From assembly GCA_019241915.1 (NCBI GenBank), contig JAFAWI010000604.1, positions 1-7,638 of the forward strand: a stretch of DNA of 7,638 bases, written 5' to 3'. The notes under the pieces are model-generated. The model searched no databases, was not told the origin of the DNA, and saw nothing but the letters and a program-made list of their open reading frames with translations. The stretch is from Alphaproteobacteria bacterium (lineage in GTDB: Bacteria; Pseudomonadota; Alphaproteobacteria; ATCC43930; CGMCC-115725). Both the position numbers and the translations under genes were made by a program. Of the stretch, positions 6,532 through 7,638 are shown in pieces (the stretch's first letter is position 1; each line of letters starts with the position of its first letter).

Positions 6532-7638
6532 CTAACTGGGCATCCCGGCGGGTTGATGCAGGCTCGCCGGGGCGTCGGCCAGCACCACCAGGCTTCCACC
6601 AAGCGGAACGGCGAGGCTTGCCTCAACGCCGTCGACCGCAAATTGCACCTCGGCGCTGGCGCCGATTTCGGCGAAGACCTGACGCTCGATCACGTCGAGG
6701 CCAAACCCCCTGGCTTTCGGTGCGCGCACGGCCGGGCCGTCCAGCTCCCGCCACCGGATTTTCAGATATCCCTTGTCGCCCCCCGCCCCGGACGCCAGCG
6801 ACCAGTCGATCTGTACCTTGCCGCTCGGGACAGACAAGGCGCCGTGTTCGCGTGCGTTGCGGGCGAGCTCATGCAAGGCGAGACCGATCGTGATCGCGGC
6901 TTTCGCCTTCAGCGAGACCATGGGCCCTTCGAGCGTTATTCGCGAGCCGAGCACGATGCCGAGCTGCCCGGCCTCCCCGGTGATCAGATCGCGCAGCGGC
7001 AGCGGTCCCCATTCGACCCGCGAGAGCAGGCGGTAGATCGCCCCGAGACTGCCCAGCCGGTGCATGCCCGCTTCGGTCGCGGTCGAGCGCGCCGCCGCGG
7101 CGAGGCTGGTATCGGCGATGCGGAGCGCCGTCTGCAGCATGGTGTCGGCGCCTTCGTTGAACTCGCGCAGGCGCTGCTCGAATTCGACCATCGGCGTGAT
7201 GTCGATGAAGCTGACGAGCACGCCGCTCTCGGGGGTAGCGGTGGTGTCGGGCACGATCCGCATCAGGTAATGAGTATCGACGCTGCGGCGCACGACGCGC
7301 CGCTCCTGGCCTTGCCGCGTCTGCAGCACGGTCTCGATTTCCCGGCGCAGATCGACGCCCTCGAGATCGTTGGCGATGTCGGTCAGCGGCCTGCCGCGGT
7401 CGCTGGCGATCAGGTTGAAGATGGAGGCGATCGCCGGTGTGAAGGTACGGATCACCATGTGCCGGTCGAGAAAAACGGTCCCGATCGGCGTGCTGTCAAA
7501 CAGGTTGCGCAAATCGTCGTTGGCGCGGTCGAGCTCCTCGACCTTGCGGTGCAGCTCGCTGTTGACGGTGTTCAGCTCTTCGTTGATCGACTGCGTTTCC
7601 TCTCGCGAGGTCTCCAGCTCTTCGTTGGTCGATTGCAG
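6532..7638 (-). CDS. C-terminal part of a CheB/CheR-PAS fusion-type sensor protein with a degenerate HWE kinase domain (N terminus outside window)
   Basis: The frame is open through the right edge; 368 C-terminal residues are visible, ending at TAG (6534–6532). Residues 1–46 of the fragment form a Glu/Leu/Asn-rich coiled coil (LQSTNEELETSREETQ, then SINEELNTVNSEL). This is the linker found after CheB methylesterase and CheR methyltransferase domains in fusion sensor kinases; those domains should lie upstream, beyond the window. A PAS domain follows (about 43–155): LRNLFDSTPIGTVFLDRHMV, IRTFTPAIASIFNLIASDRG. The remainder (about 155–350) matches the HWE kinase layout: N box LHELARNAREHGAL (255–268), WRE (286–288), and RGFGLDVIER (310–319) for ATP binding. 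The phospho-acceptor box, normally ELxHRxKN, reads EFNEGADT here, with Glu162 (bases 7153–7155) at the histidine position. Full-length relatives are far longer and usually sense signals and phosphorylate response regulators. A TTG at 7512 could be mistaken for a start, but the coiled coil continues upstream in frame. Confidence 0.85.
   Translation of the reverse strand: MQSTNEELETSREETQSINEELNTVNSELHRKVEELDRANDDLRNLFDSTPIGTVFLDRHMVIRTFTPAIASIFNLIASDRGRPLTDIANDLEGVDLRREIETVLQTRQGQERRVVRRSVDTHYLMRIVPDTTATPESGVLVSFIDITPMVEFEQRLREFNEGADTMLQTALRIADTSLAAAARSTATEAGMHRLGSLGAIYRLLSRVEWGPLPLRDLITGEAGQLGIVLGSRITLEGPMVSLKAKAAITIGLALHELARNAREHGALSVPSGKVQIDWSLASGAGGDKGYLKIRWRELDGPAVRAPKARGFGLDVIERQVFAEIGASAEVQFAVDGVEASLAVPLGGSLVVLADAPASLHQPAGMPS

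Overview
The window is GC-rich, densely coding DNA from what looks like an alphaproteobacterium. The evidence is the gene order lptA–lptB–rpoN–…–ptsN, an LptB with an N-terminal extension, and a flavin amine oxidase and a CheB/CheR-PAS-HWE type sensor kinase nearby. The order or family cannot be resolved from the sequence alone. No rRNA, tRNA, CRISPR array, insertion sequence or phage gene was seen, and no gap between genes exceeds about 165 bases.

Left part (1–5029, + strand). This is a variant of the conserved LPS-transport/sigma-54/PTS-Ntr cluster. It holds the 3' end of lptA (periplasmic LPS bridge), lptB (the ATPase powering LPS extraction; its start overlaps the lptA stop), rpoN (sigma-54, TTG start), a B12-binding-type radical SAM gene, and ptsN (EIIA-Ntr). 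In most proteobacteria the gene between rpoN and ptsN is hpf/raiA (ribosome hibernation factor). Here that slot is filled by a 581-residue radical SAM protein and no hpf is visible. The rpoN ribosome binding site lies inside a 7-bp hairpin just after the lptB stop, which suggests rpoN translation is coupled to lptB.

Middle (5107–6369, + strand). A complete FAD-dependent amine oxidase family gene of 420 residues follows ptsN after 77 bases. It has no obvious ribosome binding site and no evident functional link to the upstream cluster.

Right edge (6532–7638, – strand). This is the C-terminal 368 residues of a convergent multidomain sensor protein: the coiled coil and PAS region typical of CheB/CheR fusion kinases, then an HWE-type kinase region. 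The ATPase half keeps its N box and WxE motif. The position where the phospho-accepting histidine should lie is glutamate, so this may be a kinase that no longer autophosphorylates in the usual way. The 162 bases between the convergent genes hold a perfect 6-bp hairpin that could be a weak terminator.

The most interesting points are the radical SAM gene in the hpf slot, the sensor kinase without its histidine, and the hairpin covering the rpoN ribosome binding site.
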